Translations under genes and position numbers: made by a program
Shown: piece by piece, positions 26,347-36,170 of the stretch
Numbering within the stretch: the first letter of the stretch is position 1
How the letters are laid out: every line of letters begins with the position of its first letter
Assembly (NCBI GenBank): GCA_016779945.1
Contig: JADHMR010000009.1
Coordinates: 1-38,162, forward strand
Direction: 5' to 3'
Length of the DNA stretch: 38,162 nucleotides
DNA from: Bacteroidia bacterium
Lineage (GTDB): Bacteria > Bacteroidota > Bacteroidia > NS11-12g > UBA9320
The notes under the pieces: model-generated
What the model was told of the DNA's origin: nothing
What the model saw: only the letters and a program-made list of their open reading frames with translations
Databases searched by the model: none

Positions 26347-28533
26347 ATGAACAAACTTCGCTTTCAAGCTATTCGGGATGCGGTGAATCGCCAACCGAAT
26401 ACATTCTACTCTGACCAAAAAAAATCAACCCTCTTTGCAAGTCATGTTTTTACTAAGAAGGCGATGCGTACTTTTCTTACAAAACAGGCTTACAGCGAAG
26501 TTGTAGAAGCCATTGAGAAGGGTTCTAAAATTAATCGTTCTGTAGCTGACCACGTTGCAGCTTCAATGAAAGATTGGGCAACTTCTATGGGTGCTACTCA
26601 TTATACGCATTGGTTTCAGCCATTAACTGGTGCTACCGCTGAAAAGCATGACGCCTTTTTTGATATAGATAGTAATGGTGATAGTTTAGAGTATTTTGAT
26701 GGTTCTCAACTAGTGCAACAAGAGCCAGACGCTTCAAGTTTTCCTAGTGGAGGGATTCGTAATACTTTTGAAGCAAGAGGCTATACCGCTTGGGATCCTT
26801 CTTCACCAGCTTTTATTTATGGGAGTACGCTTTGTATTCCTACAATTTTTGTTTCGTACACCGGTCAAGCTTTAGACAACAAAACCCCTTTGCTTAGAGC
26901 ATTGAGTGCTGTTGACCAAGCTGCAACTCAAGTGGCTAAGTTTTTTGATAAAAATGTAACTCATGTTCAAGCAACATTGGGTTGGGAGCAAGAGTATTTC
27001 TTGGTCGATAAAGCATTGGCTTCATCACGCCCTGATATTATGCTAACGGGTCGTACCCTTGTAGGACATAAGCCGCCAAAAGGACAGCAACTTGACGATC
27101 ACTATTTTGGTTCTATTCCTTCACGTGCAATCAATTTTATGCGCGAGTTAGAGTATGAGTCCATGAGGTTAGGCATTCCGGTTAAAACACGTCACAACGA
27201 AGTGGCACCCAACCAATTTGAATTGGCCCCTATTTTTGAAGAGGCAAATCTTGCCGTTGACCATAATGCCTTGCTTATGGATATCATGGGGAAGATTGCT
27301 AGTAAACATCATTTTAAAATTTTGTTACACGAAAAGCCCTTTTCTGGTATAAATGGTTCTGGGAAACACAATAACTGGTCGTTGCAAACTAATACAGGTG
27401 TAAATCTATTAAGCCCTGGAAAAACACCAATGAGTAATTTGCAATTTTTAACCTTTTTTATAACAACCATTAAAGCGGTTCAGAATTTTGAATCTTTGGT
27501 GCGCTCATCTGTTGCAAGTGCTGGGAATGATCATCGTTTGGGAGCTAATGAAGCACCACCAGCAATTATTTCGGTATTTATTGGTACTCAGCTTTCAAAA
27601 GTATTAGAGGACTTGAAACATGTTTCTAAAGGCAAACTTTCTCCACAAGAGAAAACGGATTTAAAGCTCAATGTTGTTGGTAAAATCCCTGATGTTCTAT
27701 TGGACAATACAGATAGAAACCGCACTTCGCCATTTGCCTTTACGGGAAATAAATTTGAATTTCGAGCAGTAGGGTCAAATCAAAACTGTGCTATTCCAAT
27801 GACGGTCCTTAATACCATAGTTGCCAAGCAGTTAAAAGACTTTAAGAATGAAGTTGATAAGCTCATCAAAACAAAAAAATTGAAAAAAGATGATGCAATT
27901 TTTAACGTGCTTCGTGAGTATGTCAAAACAACAAAAAATATTCTTTTCGATGGCGACGGTTACAGCGAGTCATGGCAAAAAGAAGCCTCACGACGCGGAT
28001 TATCTAACCTAAAAACTGCTCCAGAAGCACTTTCGGTTTGGGTTAAAGACACTGTTATTGAGTTATTTGATAGTATGGGGGTAATGAATCCCATTGAACA
28101 AAAAGCCCGTTATGAAATCCAGCTTGAGCAATACATCCAGTGTGTGGAAATAGAAAGTCTCGTGCTTGAAAATATTGTAAACAACCAAATTCTTCCTACT
28201 GCATTTAGGTATCAACATATGTTGATTGAAAATGTCAACGGATTAAAACAAATTTATGGCGATGATTTTTCAAAGCATGCTCCCGTTGCTATGGAAACTA
28301 TTGAAAAAATCAGTGCACTAAGCGGCTCTTTGACATCGTTTTGTTCGGCGCTTTCAAAAGCTAGGACAAAAGCAAATAGCATGAGCATTATAGAGGATAG
28401 CGCACAGATGTACGCTAAAAATGTTTTGCCATTATTTTTAAACATTCGTGAAGCTGCAGATGGACTGGAACTTATCGTTGATGATGCAACCTGGCCGCTG
28501 GCAAAATATCGCGAACTTTTATTCTTACGTTAA
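26347..28533 (+). CDS. glnN: Glutamine synthetase, type III
   Basis: 728 aa; GWEQEYFLVDK, RHNEVAPNQFELAPIFEEAN, NGSGKHNNWSL, SVASAGNDHRLGANEAPPAI, NRTSPFAFTGNKFEFRAVGSNQN. Confidence 0.95.
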   Translation: MNKLRFQAIRDAVNRQPNTFYSDQKKSTLFASHVFTKKAMRTFLTKQAYSEVVEAIEKGSKINRSVADHVAASMKDWATSMGATHYTHWFQPLTGATAEKHDAFFDIDSNGDSLEYFDGSQLVQQEPDASSFPSGGIRNTFEARGYTAWDPSSPAFIYGSTLCIPTIFVSYTGQALDNKTPLLRALSAVDQAATQVAKFFDKNVTHVQATLGWEQEYFLVDKALASSRPDIMLTGRTLVGHKPPKGQQLDDHYFGSIPSRAINFMRELEYESMRLGIPVKTRHNEVAPNQFELAPIFEEANLAVDHNALLMDIMGKIASKHHFKILLHEKPFSGINGSGKHNNWSLQTNTGVNLLSPGKTPMSNLQFLTFFITTIKAVQNFESLVRSSVASAGNDHRLGANEAPPAIISVFIGTQLSKVLEDLKHVSKGKLSPQEKTDLKLNVVGKIPDVLLDNTDRNRTSPFAFTGNKFEFRAVGSNQNCAIPMTVLNTIVAKQLKDFKNEVDKLIKTKKLKKDDAIFNVLREYVKTTKNILFDGDGYSESWQKEASRRGLSNLKTAPEALSVWVKDTVIELFDSMGVMNPIEQKARYEIQLEQYIQCVEIESLVLENIVNNQILPTAFRYQHMLIENVNGLKQIYGDDFSKHAPVAMETIEKISALSGSLTSFCSALSKARTKANSMSIIEDSAQMYAKNVLPLFLNIREAADGLELIVDDATWPLAKYRELLFLR

Positions 28534-28535
28534 CT

Positions 28536-29720
28536 ATGTCCAACAATCCTTTAAACGAGCGCTACCAAATGCGTGGCGTTTCTGCCGATAAAGAAGATGT
28601 ACACGCTGCAATTAAACATATAGATAAGGGGCTTTTCCCTAAAGCATTTTGTAAAATAGTACCCGACTATCTCACTCATGATGAAGATTATTGCCTTGTA
28701 ATGCACGCAGATGGGGCAGGAACGAAGTCTTCTTTGGCGTATATGTATTGGAAAAAAACAGGTGATTTGTCTGTTTGGAAAGGGATCGCTCAAGATGCAT
28801 TGATTATGAATCTTGACGATTTATTGTGTGTGGGTGCTGTTGATGATATCCTTATTTCCTCTACCATTGGACGCAATAAAAACCTAATTCCTGGTGAAGT
28901 CATTAAGGCATTAATTGAAGGGACTCAAGAATTGGTTGACGAACTCAATGCGCAAGGCATGAAACTTACCTTGACAGGTGGTGAGACAGCAGATGTTGGC
29001 GATTTGGTTCGTACCGTTATTGTTGACTCCACTGTTACCGCACGCCTTAAACGAGATGCTGTTATCGATAATGCAAACATTCAAGCTGGTGATGTTGTTG
29101 TAGGTTTGGCCTCTTTTGGGCAGGCAACTTATGAATCTCATTATAATGGCGGTATGGGGAGTAATGGACTTACTTCGGCTAGACACGATGTTTTTCACAA
29201 GTCTTTATCCATTGAGTTTCCTGAAAGTTTTGACCCACAAGTTCCCGAAAATTTGATTTATACAGGGTCTAAAAAATTATTGGATAGGGTAGAGGGTGTT
29301 CCCTTAGATGCTGGAAAATTAGTCCTTTCCCCAACGCGCACCTATGCTCCTGTAATGAAAACAATTCTTTCTGAGTTAGGTAGTGCTGCAATCCATGGGG
29401 CAGTTCATTGTAGCGGGGGTGCTCAAGCCAAAGTGCTTCATTTTATTGATAATGGACATATTATCAAGGATAACATGTTTCCAATACCACCCCTCTTTGA
29501 AATGATTCAAGCAGAGTCCAATACTGACTGGCGTGAAATGTATAAGGTTTTTAACATGGGACATCGTTTAGAATTATATGTATCTCCTAGGTACGCTGAA
29601 CAAATTATAAGTGTTGCAAATTCTTTTAATATCGATGCCCAAATTATTGGAAGAGTTGAAGAAAATCCAATTAAAAAACTTACATTAACAACGCCAAATG
29701 GAATTTTTGAGTATGCGTAA
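28536..29720 (+). CDS. purM: Phosphoribosylformylglycinamidine cyclo-ligase (AIR synthase)
   Basis: 394 aa; HADGAGTKSSLAYMYW, DALIMNLDDLLCVGA, LTGGETADVGDLVRT, HCSGGAQAK. Confidence 0.87.
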   Translation: MSNNPLNERYQMRGVSADKEDVHAAIKHIDKGLFPKAFCKIVPDYLTHDEDYCLVMHADGAGTKSSLAYMYWKKTGDLSVWKGIAQDALIMNLDDLLCVGAVDDILISSTIGRNKNLIPGEVIKALIEGTQELVDELNAQGMKLTLTGGETADVGDLVRTVIVDSTVTARLKRDAVIDNANIQAGDVVVGLASFGQATYESHYNGGMGSNGLTSARHDVFHKSLSIEFPESFDPQVPENLIYTGSKKLLDRVEGVPLDAGKLVLSPTRTYAPVMKTILSELGSAAIHGAVHCSGGAQAKVLHFIDNGHIIKDNMFPIPPLFEMIQAESNTDWREMYKVFNMGHRLELYVSPRYAEQIISVANSFNIDAQIIGRVEENPIKKLTLTTPNGIFEYA

Positions 29721-30312
29721 GCCATTGTATTGCTGTCTTCTTTTTATAGGGTTATTATCCTTTTCTCAACAAGGGGAAGACTTATTTACTTTACTTAATG
29801 AAGCTAATGATACGCCACAGCTATTGCCAGAGCGCATGTTGATAACGCAAAAGCTCCTTTGGGGGAACAAGGGGGTATTAAGAAAAATGGGTGTTGCACC
29901 ACTAAATATGGAGCAAAGACAGAAGGAATTAAAATTACGCCGCACAATGCTCACAACACATCAAGTGTTAGGGTACGCAACACTCGCGGCTATGATAGCA
30001 CAAGGAATTATTGGAGGAAAGTTATACAATGGAGATTATGAGCTTTATGACTTGCATAAGGACATGGCGACTGTAGTGAATGTAGGATATTTTACAACAG
30101 CCGGGCTATCTCTTTTTGCACCTCCGCCATTAATTAACAAAAAAATTAAAGGGTTTAGTTCTGCTAAGGCCCATAAAACTTTAGCAACAGTGCATTTGTC
30201 GGCAATGGTTGCCACAAACATTTATAAAGATAAAAACAAAAAAATTCACAAAGCAGCAGCATACACAGCTTTTGGAAGTTATGCTATGGCAGTTTTGGTT
30301 TTTAAGTTCTAA
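29713..30312 (+). CDS. Cytochrome b561-like multi-TM membrane protein (putative)
   Basis: Start at 29713 gives a signal-like N-terminus. His residues in or near TM helices: THQVLGYA, DLHKDMATV, KAHKTLATVHLSAM, KIHKAAAYTAFG. Immediately upstream of yceI-like gene. Confidence 0.55.
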   Translation: MRKPLYCCLLFIGLLSFSQQGEDLFTLLNEANDTPQLLPERMLITQKLLWGNKGVLRKMGVAPLNMEQRQKELKLRRTMLTTHQVLGYATLAAMIAQGIIGGKLYNGDYELYDLHKDMATVVNVGYFTTAGLSLFAPPPLINKKIKGFSSAKAHKTLATVHLSAMVATNIYKDKNKKIHKAAAYTAFGSYAMAVLVFKF

Positions 30313-30313
30313 T

Positions 30314-30847
30314 ATGAAAAAGACGGTTCTGTTATTTTTTTTTGCAAATGCCTTTTTACACGCGCAGCAGCTTCGAGTAGACACCTCTAAATCTTTTATT
30401 TCTTATGAAGCCTCTCACCCTGTGCATGATTGGTCTGGCACTTCAGAAGAGGTACAAGGTGTAGTTGTCGTTGAAGATAATGTGCCTTCTCGTATCGCTA
30501 TTGTTGCTTCTGTCGCCTCATTTAACTCCAAAAACAGTAACAGGGATGCACATGCAGTAGAAGTATTAGAGGCATTATTGTTTCCACAAGTTTCTTTTTA
30601 CTCCGATGCCATCACATTTGACGACAAGGAGCTTAAACTTTCAGGTGAATTGAATTTTCATGGAGTTCCCTTGCCACTTGACGTTTCCTCATATTGGACT
30701 TCAAATGAGGATCATTGGGTGTTGGAAGGAAATTTTGAGATCCAACCCTCACTGTTTGGTATTAAGCTTCCCTCTTTTATGTTGGTAAAAATGCGTGATC
30801 TTCTCAGTGTTCGCTTTCGGTTGGAGTTGCGTACCTTTGTGCCATAG
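30314..30847 (+). CDS. YceI-like (lipocalin-fold) periplasmic protein
   Basis: MKKTVLLFFFANAFLHAQ; SFISYEASHPVHDWSGTSEEVQG, VASFNSKNSNRDAHAVEVLEALLFPQVSF. Confidence 0.75.
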   Translation: MKKTVLLFFFANAFLHAQQLRVDTSKSFISYEASHPVHDWSGTSEEVQGVVVVEDNVPSRIAIVASVASFNSKNSNRDAHAVEVLEALLFPQVSFYSDAITFDDKELKLSGELNFHGVPLPLDVSSYWTSNEDHWVLEGNFEIQPSLFGIKLPSFMLVKMRDLLSVRFRLELRTFVP

Positions 30848-30850
30848 GTT

Positions 30851-31930
30851 ATGTTACAGGAAAAACTCGAAATTGTAAAACAGCGCTACAGTGAGGTTGC
30901 TGACCTTATTATTCAGCCTGATATTATTGCGGATCAAAAACGTTATGTTTCCCTAAATCGTGAATATAAGGAACTGAGTGCTTTGATGGAAAAACGATCG
31001 GAATACCTGACTGTTCTGAGCAATAAAAGCGAAGCACAAGAGCTCGTCTCAGTTGAAAAAGACCCCGAGATGTTAGTTATGGCAAAAGAAGAACTCGAAG
31101 AATCTTCCCAAAAGCTTACATCTCTAGAAGAGGAAATTCGTTTTATGTTGATTCCAAAAGACCCTGAAGATGCTAAAAATGTAATGATGGAATTACGTGC
31201 TGGAACAGGGGGTGATGAAGCAAGTATTTTTGCTGGAGACTTGTATCGAATGTATACCAAATACTGTGAAACCAAAGGCTGGAAGGTTAGTGTGGTTGAT
31301 ATGAGTGAGGGTACTTCAGGAGGGTTTAAAGAAATAATCCTTGAAGTTAGTGGTGAAAACGTTTACGGAACTCTTAAATTTGAATCAGGTGTACATCGTG
31401 TACAACGTGTGCCTCAAACCGAAACCCAAGGAAGGGTGCACACTTCTGCGGCTACTGTTATGGTGCTCCCTGAAGCTGAAGAGTTTGATGTTGAATTAGA
31501 TATGTCAGAGATTAGGATTGAGAGAACTACCTCAACCGGACCTGGTGGACAGTCTGTTAATACTACATATTCTGCTATTAAGTTACACCATGAACCTACT
31601 GGCATGATTGTAAGTTGTCAAGACCAAAAATCATCACACAAAAACTTAGAAAAGGCTTTGAAGGTGTTGCGTTCTAGATTGTATGACATGGAACTTGCCA
31701 AAAAGCAAGCTGCAGATTCTGAAAAGAGAAAAAGTATGGTTTCTTCTGGTGATCGTTCGGCAAAAATTAGAACCTATAACTACCCACAAGGACGCGTTAC
31801 AGATCATCGAATTGGACTAACATTGTACGATTTGCAGAACATTATCAACGGCGATATTCAAAAACTTATTGATGAAATGCAGTTGTATCAAAATACGGAA
31901 AAACTAAAATTTTCAGACGAACTTATTTGA
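30851..31930 (+). CDS. prfA: Peptide chain release factor 1
   Basis: 359 aa; [38 protein letters not shown] (GGQ), [15 protein letters not shown]. Confidence 0.96.
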   Translation: MLQEKLEIVKQRYSEVADLIIQPDIIADQKRYVSLNREYKELSALMEKRSEYLTVLSNKSEAQELVSVEKDPEMLVMAKEELEESSQKLTSLEEEIRFMLIPKDPEDAKNVMMELRAGTGGDEASIFAGDLYRMYTKYCETKGWKVSVVDMSEGTSGGFKEIILEVSGENVYGTLKFESGVHRVQRVPQTETQGRVHTSAATVMVLPEAEEFDVELDMSEIRIERTTSTGPGGQSVNTTYSAIKLHHEPTGMIVSCQDQKSSHKNLEKALKVLRSRLYDMELAKKQAADSEKRKSMVSSGDRSAKIRTYNYPQGRVTDHRIGLTLYDLQNIINGDIQKLIDEMQLYQNTEKLKFSDELI

Positions 31931-31931
31931 C

Positions 31932-32747
31932 ATGACACATCAAGACCTGTTTGATCAAATACTACTTAAAAAATCTTTTCTTTGTTTGGGTTTAGACCCC
32001 GATATAGAAAAGATGCCTCCGCATATGGTGGCTGCTAGCTCGGACCCCCTTTACGATTTTTGTAAGACTATTGTTGACAATGTTCAACACTTATGTGTTG
32101 CAATTAAAATTAACACAGCCTTTTTTGAAGCATATGGAGTTCAAGGGTATGCATCTTTAGAAAGGCTTGTTACCTATGTAAATTCACATTACCCTGATCT
32201 TTTTACCATAGCTGATGCCAAGCGCGGCGATATCGGAAATACTTCTCTGCGTTACGCAAAAGCTTTTTTTGACGTATTGCCATTTGATGCCATAACTATT
32301 GCGCCCTATATGGGTAAAGATTCGGTCGAACCTTTTTTGACATATAGTGGTAAACACGCCATTTTATTGGCATTGACTTCAAATGAAGGTGCTTCTGATT
32401 TTCAACTAAAAGAAAATGACAAAAAAGAACTTTATAAAGAAGTCTTAACCACATCACAAACATGGGAAAATTCCCAAAGACTGATGTATGTGGTTGGTGC
32501 TACAAAAGCAGCGCACCTTAAGGAAATTCGAAAACTTGTACCAGATTCTTTTTTACTTGTTCCCGGTGTAGGTGCACAAGGAGGAAAGCTTGAAGATGTA
32601 TTTGTTAATGGGGCAAACAGTAAAGTGGGGTTATTGGTAAATTCTTCTCGTGGAATTTTATATGCTGGTAATGGTGAAGATTACTGCGATGAAGCCTTGA
32701 CAGCTGCTACGCAGCTACAGCAACAAATGGAAAAACTTTTAGGATAA
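31932..32747 (+). CDS. pyrF: Orotidine 5'-phosphate decarboxylase
   Basis: 271 aa; CLGLDPD, KINTAFFEAYG, DAKRGDIGNTSLRYA, PGVGAQGG, NSSRGI. Confidence 0.94.
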   Translation: MTHQDLFDQILLKKSFLCLGLDPDIEKMPPHMVAASSDPLYDFCKTIVDNVQHLCVAIKINTAFFEAYGVQGYASLERLVTYVNSHYPDLFTIADAKRGDIGNTSLRYAKAFFDVLPFDAITIAPYMGKDSVEPFLTYSGKHAILLALTSNEGASDFQLKENDKKELYKEVLTTSQTWENSQRLMYVVGATKAAHLKEIRKLVPDSFLLVPGVGAQGGKLEDVFVNGANSKVGLLVNSSRGILYAGNGEDYCDEALTAATQLQQQMEKLLG

Positions 32748-33526
32748 TGTTACACTATACGCGCTATCCAAATAAAACTTCTAAAGAATGGGTGACTTTT
32801 GTTCATGGAGCGGGGGGGAGTTCCTCTATTTGGTATAAACAAATACGAGCTTATACTCAGCACTACAACGTTTTACTACTTGATTTGCGCGGACATGGAA
32901 ATTCAAAACCATCACTATTGAATGCATTTGAAGAGCGTTATACTTTTGAAGTTATTGTGGCTGATATTATTGAAGTATTAGATTATGAAAAGATTGATAA
33001 ATCACATTTTGTAGGTATTTCATTAGGCACCATACTCATTCGGCAATTGGCAGAAAGCTATCCTCAACGCGTGCAAAGTATGATTATGGGCGGTGCAATA
33101 ATTAAGCTCAATCTTAGGTCGCAAATTTTGATGCGCTTTGGCAATGTGGTAAAGTCTATTATTCCGTATTTGTGGCTTTACCGTTTTTTTGCGTTCATCA
33201 TTATGCCAAAAAAAAATCATCGAGAATCTAGATTGCTTTTTGTGCGTGAAGCAAAAAAATTATATCATAAAGAATTTTTAAGATGGTACAAACTCACGTC
33301 AGAATTAAACCCATTGCTTCGTTTCTTCCGACAAGTAGATGTGGGGATCCCTACCTTATATATTATGGGTGAAGAGGATTATATGTTTTTGCCTAGTGTA
33401 CAAAAGCTTTCTTCAAATCAACCTTCAGCAACGTTGGCTGTAGTTCCGCAATGTGGTCATGTTGTCAACGTAGAGCAACCCATAGAATTTAATGCTGCTA
33501 CGCTAAAGTATCTGTCGGAATTGTAA
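32747..33526 (+). CDS. Alpha/beta hydrolase
   Basis: 259 aa; VHGAGGSSSIWYKQ, DLRGHGNS, FVGISLGT, CGHVVNVEQP. Confidence 0.87.
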   Translation: MLHYTRYPNKTSKEWVTFVHGAGGSSSIWYKQIRAYTQHYNVLLLDLRGHGNSKPSLLNAFEERYTFEVIVADIIEVLDYEKIDKSHFVGISLGTILIRQLAESYPQRVQSMIMGGAIIKLNLRSQILMRFGNVVKSIIPYLWLYRFFAFIIMPKKNHRESRLLFVREAKKLYHKEFLRWYKLTSELNPLLRFFRQVDVGIPTLYIMGEEDYMFLPSVQKLSSNQPSATLAVVPQCGHVVNVEQPIEFNAATLKYLSEL

Positions 33527-34381
33527 TTATGTAAAAATTACGGTTTTATTTCCGTACACCATTACCTTTTTAGCTGCATGCTGTTTGACGGCATTTGCCA
33601 AAACAATTTTCTCTAAATCACTTCCTTTGGCTATTAGTTGTGAAACACTATGGTTGTGTGAAACATGGGCTACACCTTGCTCGATAATCGGTCCAGCATC
33701 AAGCTCTTCTGTCACATAATGACTAGTGGCGCCAATGATTTTCACACCGCGTTCAAATGCAGAGTGATAAGGCTTTGCTCCTGGGAAAGCAGGTAAAAAT
33801 GAGTGATGGATGTTAATTATATTACTCTTGTAAACTTCGATAAGTTCTTCAGGTATTATTTGCATATATCGCGCTAATACAATAAAATCTACCTCGTGTT
33901 GATTCAATAATTTAAGCTGTTCTTGGGTTGCATTGGCTTTGGTTTCTTTTGTTACTGGAACATAATAGAATGGAATTTCAAATGCCTTAGCTATGGGAGC
34001 TAAATCAGGGTGATTACTTAAAATAAAAGGAATTTCAACGGCTAGCTCACCAGATTTATAACGTCCCAATAAATCGTAAAGGCAATGATCGTATTTGGAA
34101 ACAAATATTGCCATTTTTGGCTTGTATGCTATGGGTTGATGACTCCATGTCATTGTGAATTCACTAGCCGGCCCTTTTTCAAAGGCTTCAATAAAAGTTT
34201 CGTAGGGACAATTCTTTTCGTTAAGTTCGGCTTCTAAGCGCATAAAAAACGCACCCTTTTCTCTATCTACATATTGATCGATATATTGGATATTTCCGCT
34301 ATACTGATATACAAAAGAAGTAACATCAGCAATAATCCCTTTTTTATCGGGACATTGAATAACAAGCGTGATGGCATACAT
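33527..34381 (-). CDS. purU: Formyltetrahydrofolate deformylase
   Basis: 284 aa; N-terminal ACT domain, C-terminal formyltransferase domain LARYMQIIPEEL...INIHHSFLPAFPGAKPYHSAFERGVKIIGATSHYV. Confidence 0.95.
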   Translation of the reverse strand: MYAITLVIQCPDKKGIIADVTSFVYQYSGNIQYIDQYVDREKGAFFMRLEAELNEKNCPYETFIEAFEKGPASEFTMTWSHQPIAYKPKMAIFVSKYDHCLYDLLGRYKSGELAVEIPFILSNHPDLAPIAKAFEIPFYYVPVTKETKANATQEQLKLLNQHEVDFIVLARYMQIIPEELIEVYKSNIINIHHSFLPAFPGAKPYHSAFERGVKIIGATSHYVTEELDAGPIIEQGVAHVSHNHSVSQLIAKGSDLEKIVLANAVKQHAAKKVMVYGNKTVIFT

Positions 34382-34400
34382 GCGTTACATTATTAAGGTG

Positions 34401-34408
34401 CAAACATA
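34401..34408 (-). promoter_or_regulatory. -7 element for purU
   Basis: Minus-strand TATGTTTG (TAnnTTTG), 20 bp from start, abutting upstream terminator. Confidence 0.45.
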
Positions 34409-34410
34409 CA

Positions 34411-34457
34411 TAAAAAAAACCTCCGTCCATTCAATATATCGAAGGGAGCGGAGGTTT
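34411..34457 (-). terminator. Rho-independent terminator of the amt-glnB-amt operon
   Basis: Minus strand AAACCTCCG...CGGAGGTTTTTTTTA. Confidence 0.8.
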
Positions 34458-34485
34458 CAACACTCCTAATTAAACAAATAAATGT

Positions 34486-35724
34486 TTACTTTTCAAACAC
34501 ACTAAAGTCAGCATAAGCAGTCATTCCATGCTCTGCATCATCTAATCCATTAATTTCTTCTTCTTTGCTAACACGAAGACCAATAGTGGTCTTTACGATG
34601 AATACTATAATTAGGGTGCATATAACGCAGAAGGCTCCTACGATACCAACACCTGCAAGCTGAATCATAAATTGATCAAACCCTGCCATTTCACCAAATA
34701 GACCTACGGCAAGTGTTCCCCACATACCAGCAAATAGGTGAACTGCAATAGCTCCAACAGGGTCATCCAATTTCAATTTTTCTAATAATGATATAGCAAG
34801 TACAACAATAATACCTCCGATACCTCCAATAATCATGGCATCACCGGTAGACATTTGATCGGCACCCGCTGTGATGGCAACTAGCCCTCCAAGAACACCG
34901 TTCATAAACATGGTTATGTCATAGTTTTTATAAAGAATGTGAGAAAAAACACTAGCGATAACACCTCCTGCAGCAGCAGCCAAACTTGTAGTAACAAGCA
35001 CTAAAGATGTGGTTTCTGGGTCTGCAGAAAGAACAGATCCGCCATTAAACCCAAACCAGCCTAACCATAAAATTAGAACACCGCCTGCAGCAATTGGGAC
35101 GTTATGTCCAAAAATAGGGTTTGAAGTTCCGTCTGAATTAAACTTACCAATTCGAGCTCCTAAAAAGTAAATTACAATTAAAGCAGCCCAGCCACCAACA
35201 GAGTGTACAAGTGTTGATCCTGCAAAGTCATAGAAGCCCCAGTTACTCAAAAAGCCACCACCCCATTGCCAAGATCCTACAATTGGGTAAACAATGCCAA
35301 CGTACAATACTGCAATAAGCATAAAACTCTCAAGTTTAATACGCTCAGCCACAGCTCCTGAAATAATAGTAGCAGCAGTTGCAGCAAACATTCCCTGAAA
35401 TAAAAAGTCAGTCCACCATGTGTAACCACCATCTGCGTAAGCTGCAGTCATGCCTCCTTCGGGAGGTGCAATACCCCATCCAGCAAATTTGAAAAAGCCA
35501 ATAGCTCCTTCTTCAAATCCGGGATACATTAAGTTGAATCCAGCCAGAGCATATAATAACAGTCCAGCGGTTATGACAAAAAAGTTTTTAAATAATATGT
35601 TAACTGTGTTTTTTTGTCTTGTTAGTCCTGCCTCAAGGAATGAGAATCCCATGTGCATAAAAAATACGAGTGCTGTACAGATCATCATCCATACGTTATT
35701 TGCGGTAAATAATGCGCTATCCAT
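34486..35724 (-). CDS. amt: Ammonium transporter (copy 1)
   Basis: 412 aa; FLEAGLTRQKNTVNILFKNF, FDFAGSTLVHSVGGWAAL-like motif, AIAVHLFAGMWGTLAVG. Confidence 0.95.
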   Translation of the reverse strand: MDSALFTANNVWMMICTALVFFMHMGFSFLEAGLTRQKNTVNILFKNFFVITAGLLLYALAGFNLMYPGFEEGAIGFFKFAGWGIAPPEGGMTAAYADGGYTWWTDFLFQGMFAATAATIISGAVAERIKLESFMLIAVLYVGIVYPIVGSWQWGGGFLSNWGFYDFAGSTLVHSVGGWAALIVIYFLGARIGKFNSDGTSNPIFGHNVPIAAGGVLILWLGWFGFNGGSVLSADPETTSLVLVTTSLAAAAGGVIASVFSHILYKNYDITMFMNGVLGGLVAITAGADQMSTGDAMIIGGIGGIIVVLAISLLEKLKLDDPVGAIAVHLFAGMWGTLAVGLFGEMAGFDQFMIQLAGVGIVGAFCVICTLIIVFIVKTTIGLRVSKEEEINGLDDAEHGMTAYADFSVFEK

Positions 35725-35730
35725 TTTTGT

Positions 35731-36069
35731 TTAGTTTAAAGTTTCTCCTCCTTTTTCTCCGGTACGAATTCTGTAAGCCTCCTCAACAGGAAGTACAAAA
35801 ATTTTCCCATCTCCTACATTGCCCGTTCCTCCGGCTTCAATAATGGCTTGTATGGCAGGCTCTACAAAGTCATCGTTTACAACTATGGATAACATTCTGC
35901 GTTCTATGGCAGAAGTGTTGTAGGAAACGCCTCGATATACCCTACCTTTTTTTTCGTTTCCAATTCCTGTTACATCCCAATAGCTAAAGAATGTAACTCC
36001 TACATCATGTAGCTTTGATTTCACGCTTTCGTATTGCGCTTTTCGAATTAGTGCTTCTATTTTTTTCAT
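35731..36069 (-). CDS. glnB: Nitrogen regulatory protein P-II
   Basis: MKKIEALIRKAQYESVKSKLHDVG...GRVYRGVSY...GNVGDGKIFVLPVEEAYRIRTGEKG. Confidence 0.95.
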   Translation of the reverse strand: MKKIEALIRKAQYESVKSKLHDVGVTFFSYWDVTGIGNEKKGRVYRGVSYNTSAIERRMLSIVVNDDFVEPAIQAIIEAGGTGNVGDGKIFVLPVEEAYRIRTGEKGGETLN

Positions 36070-36100
36070 TTTATTTGTTATTAGAGAGAGTGATATAAAT

Positions 36101-36127
36101 GGGGATAGGCATTTAATGCCTATCCCC
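36101..36127. repeat. Perfect 11-bp-stem hairpin between amt and glnB
   Basis: GGGGATAGGCA-TTTAA-TGCCTATCCCC; not followed by a T-run on either strand. Confidence 0.85.
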
Positions 36128-36170
36128 AAATAATCTATTTATAATTGTTAATTATCATTAGGTTAAATTC

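Noticed and set aside
36101-36127. Hairpin as rho-independent terminator of amt copy 2
   Set aside because: Neither strand has a following T-run; downstream glnB/amt are co-oriented and closely spaced.
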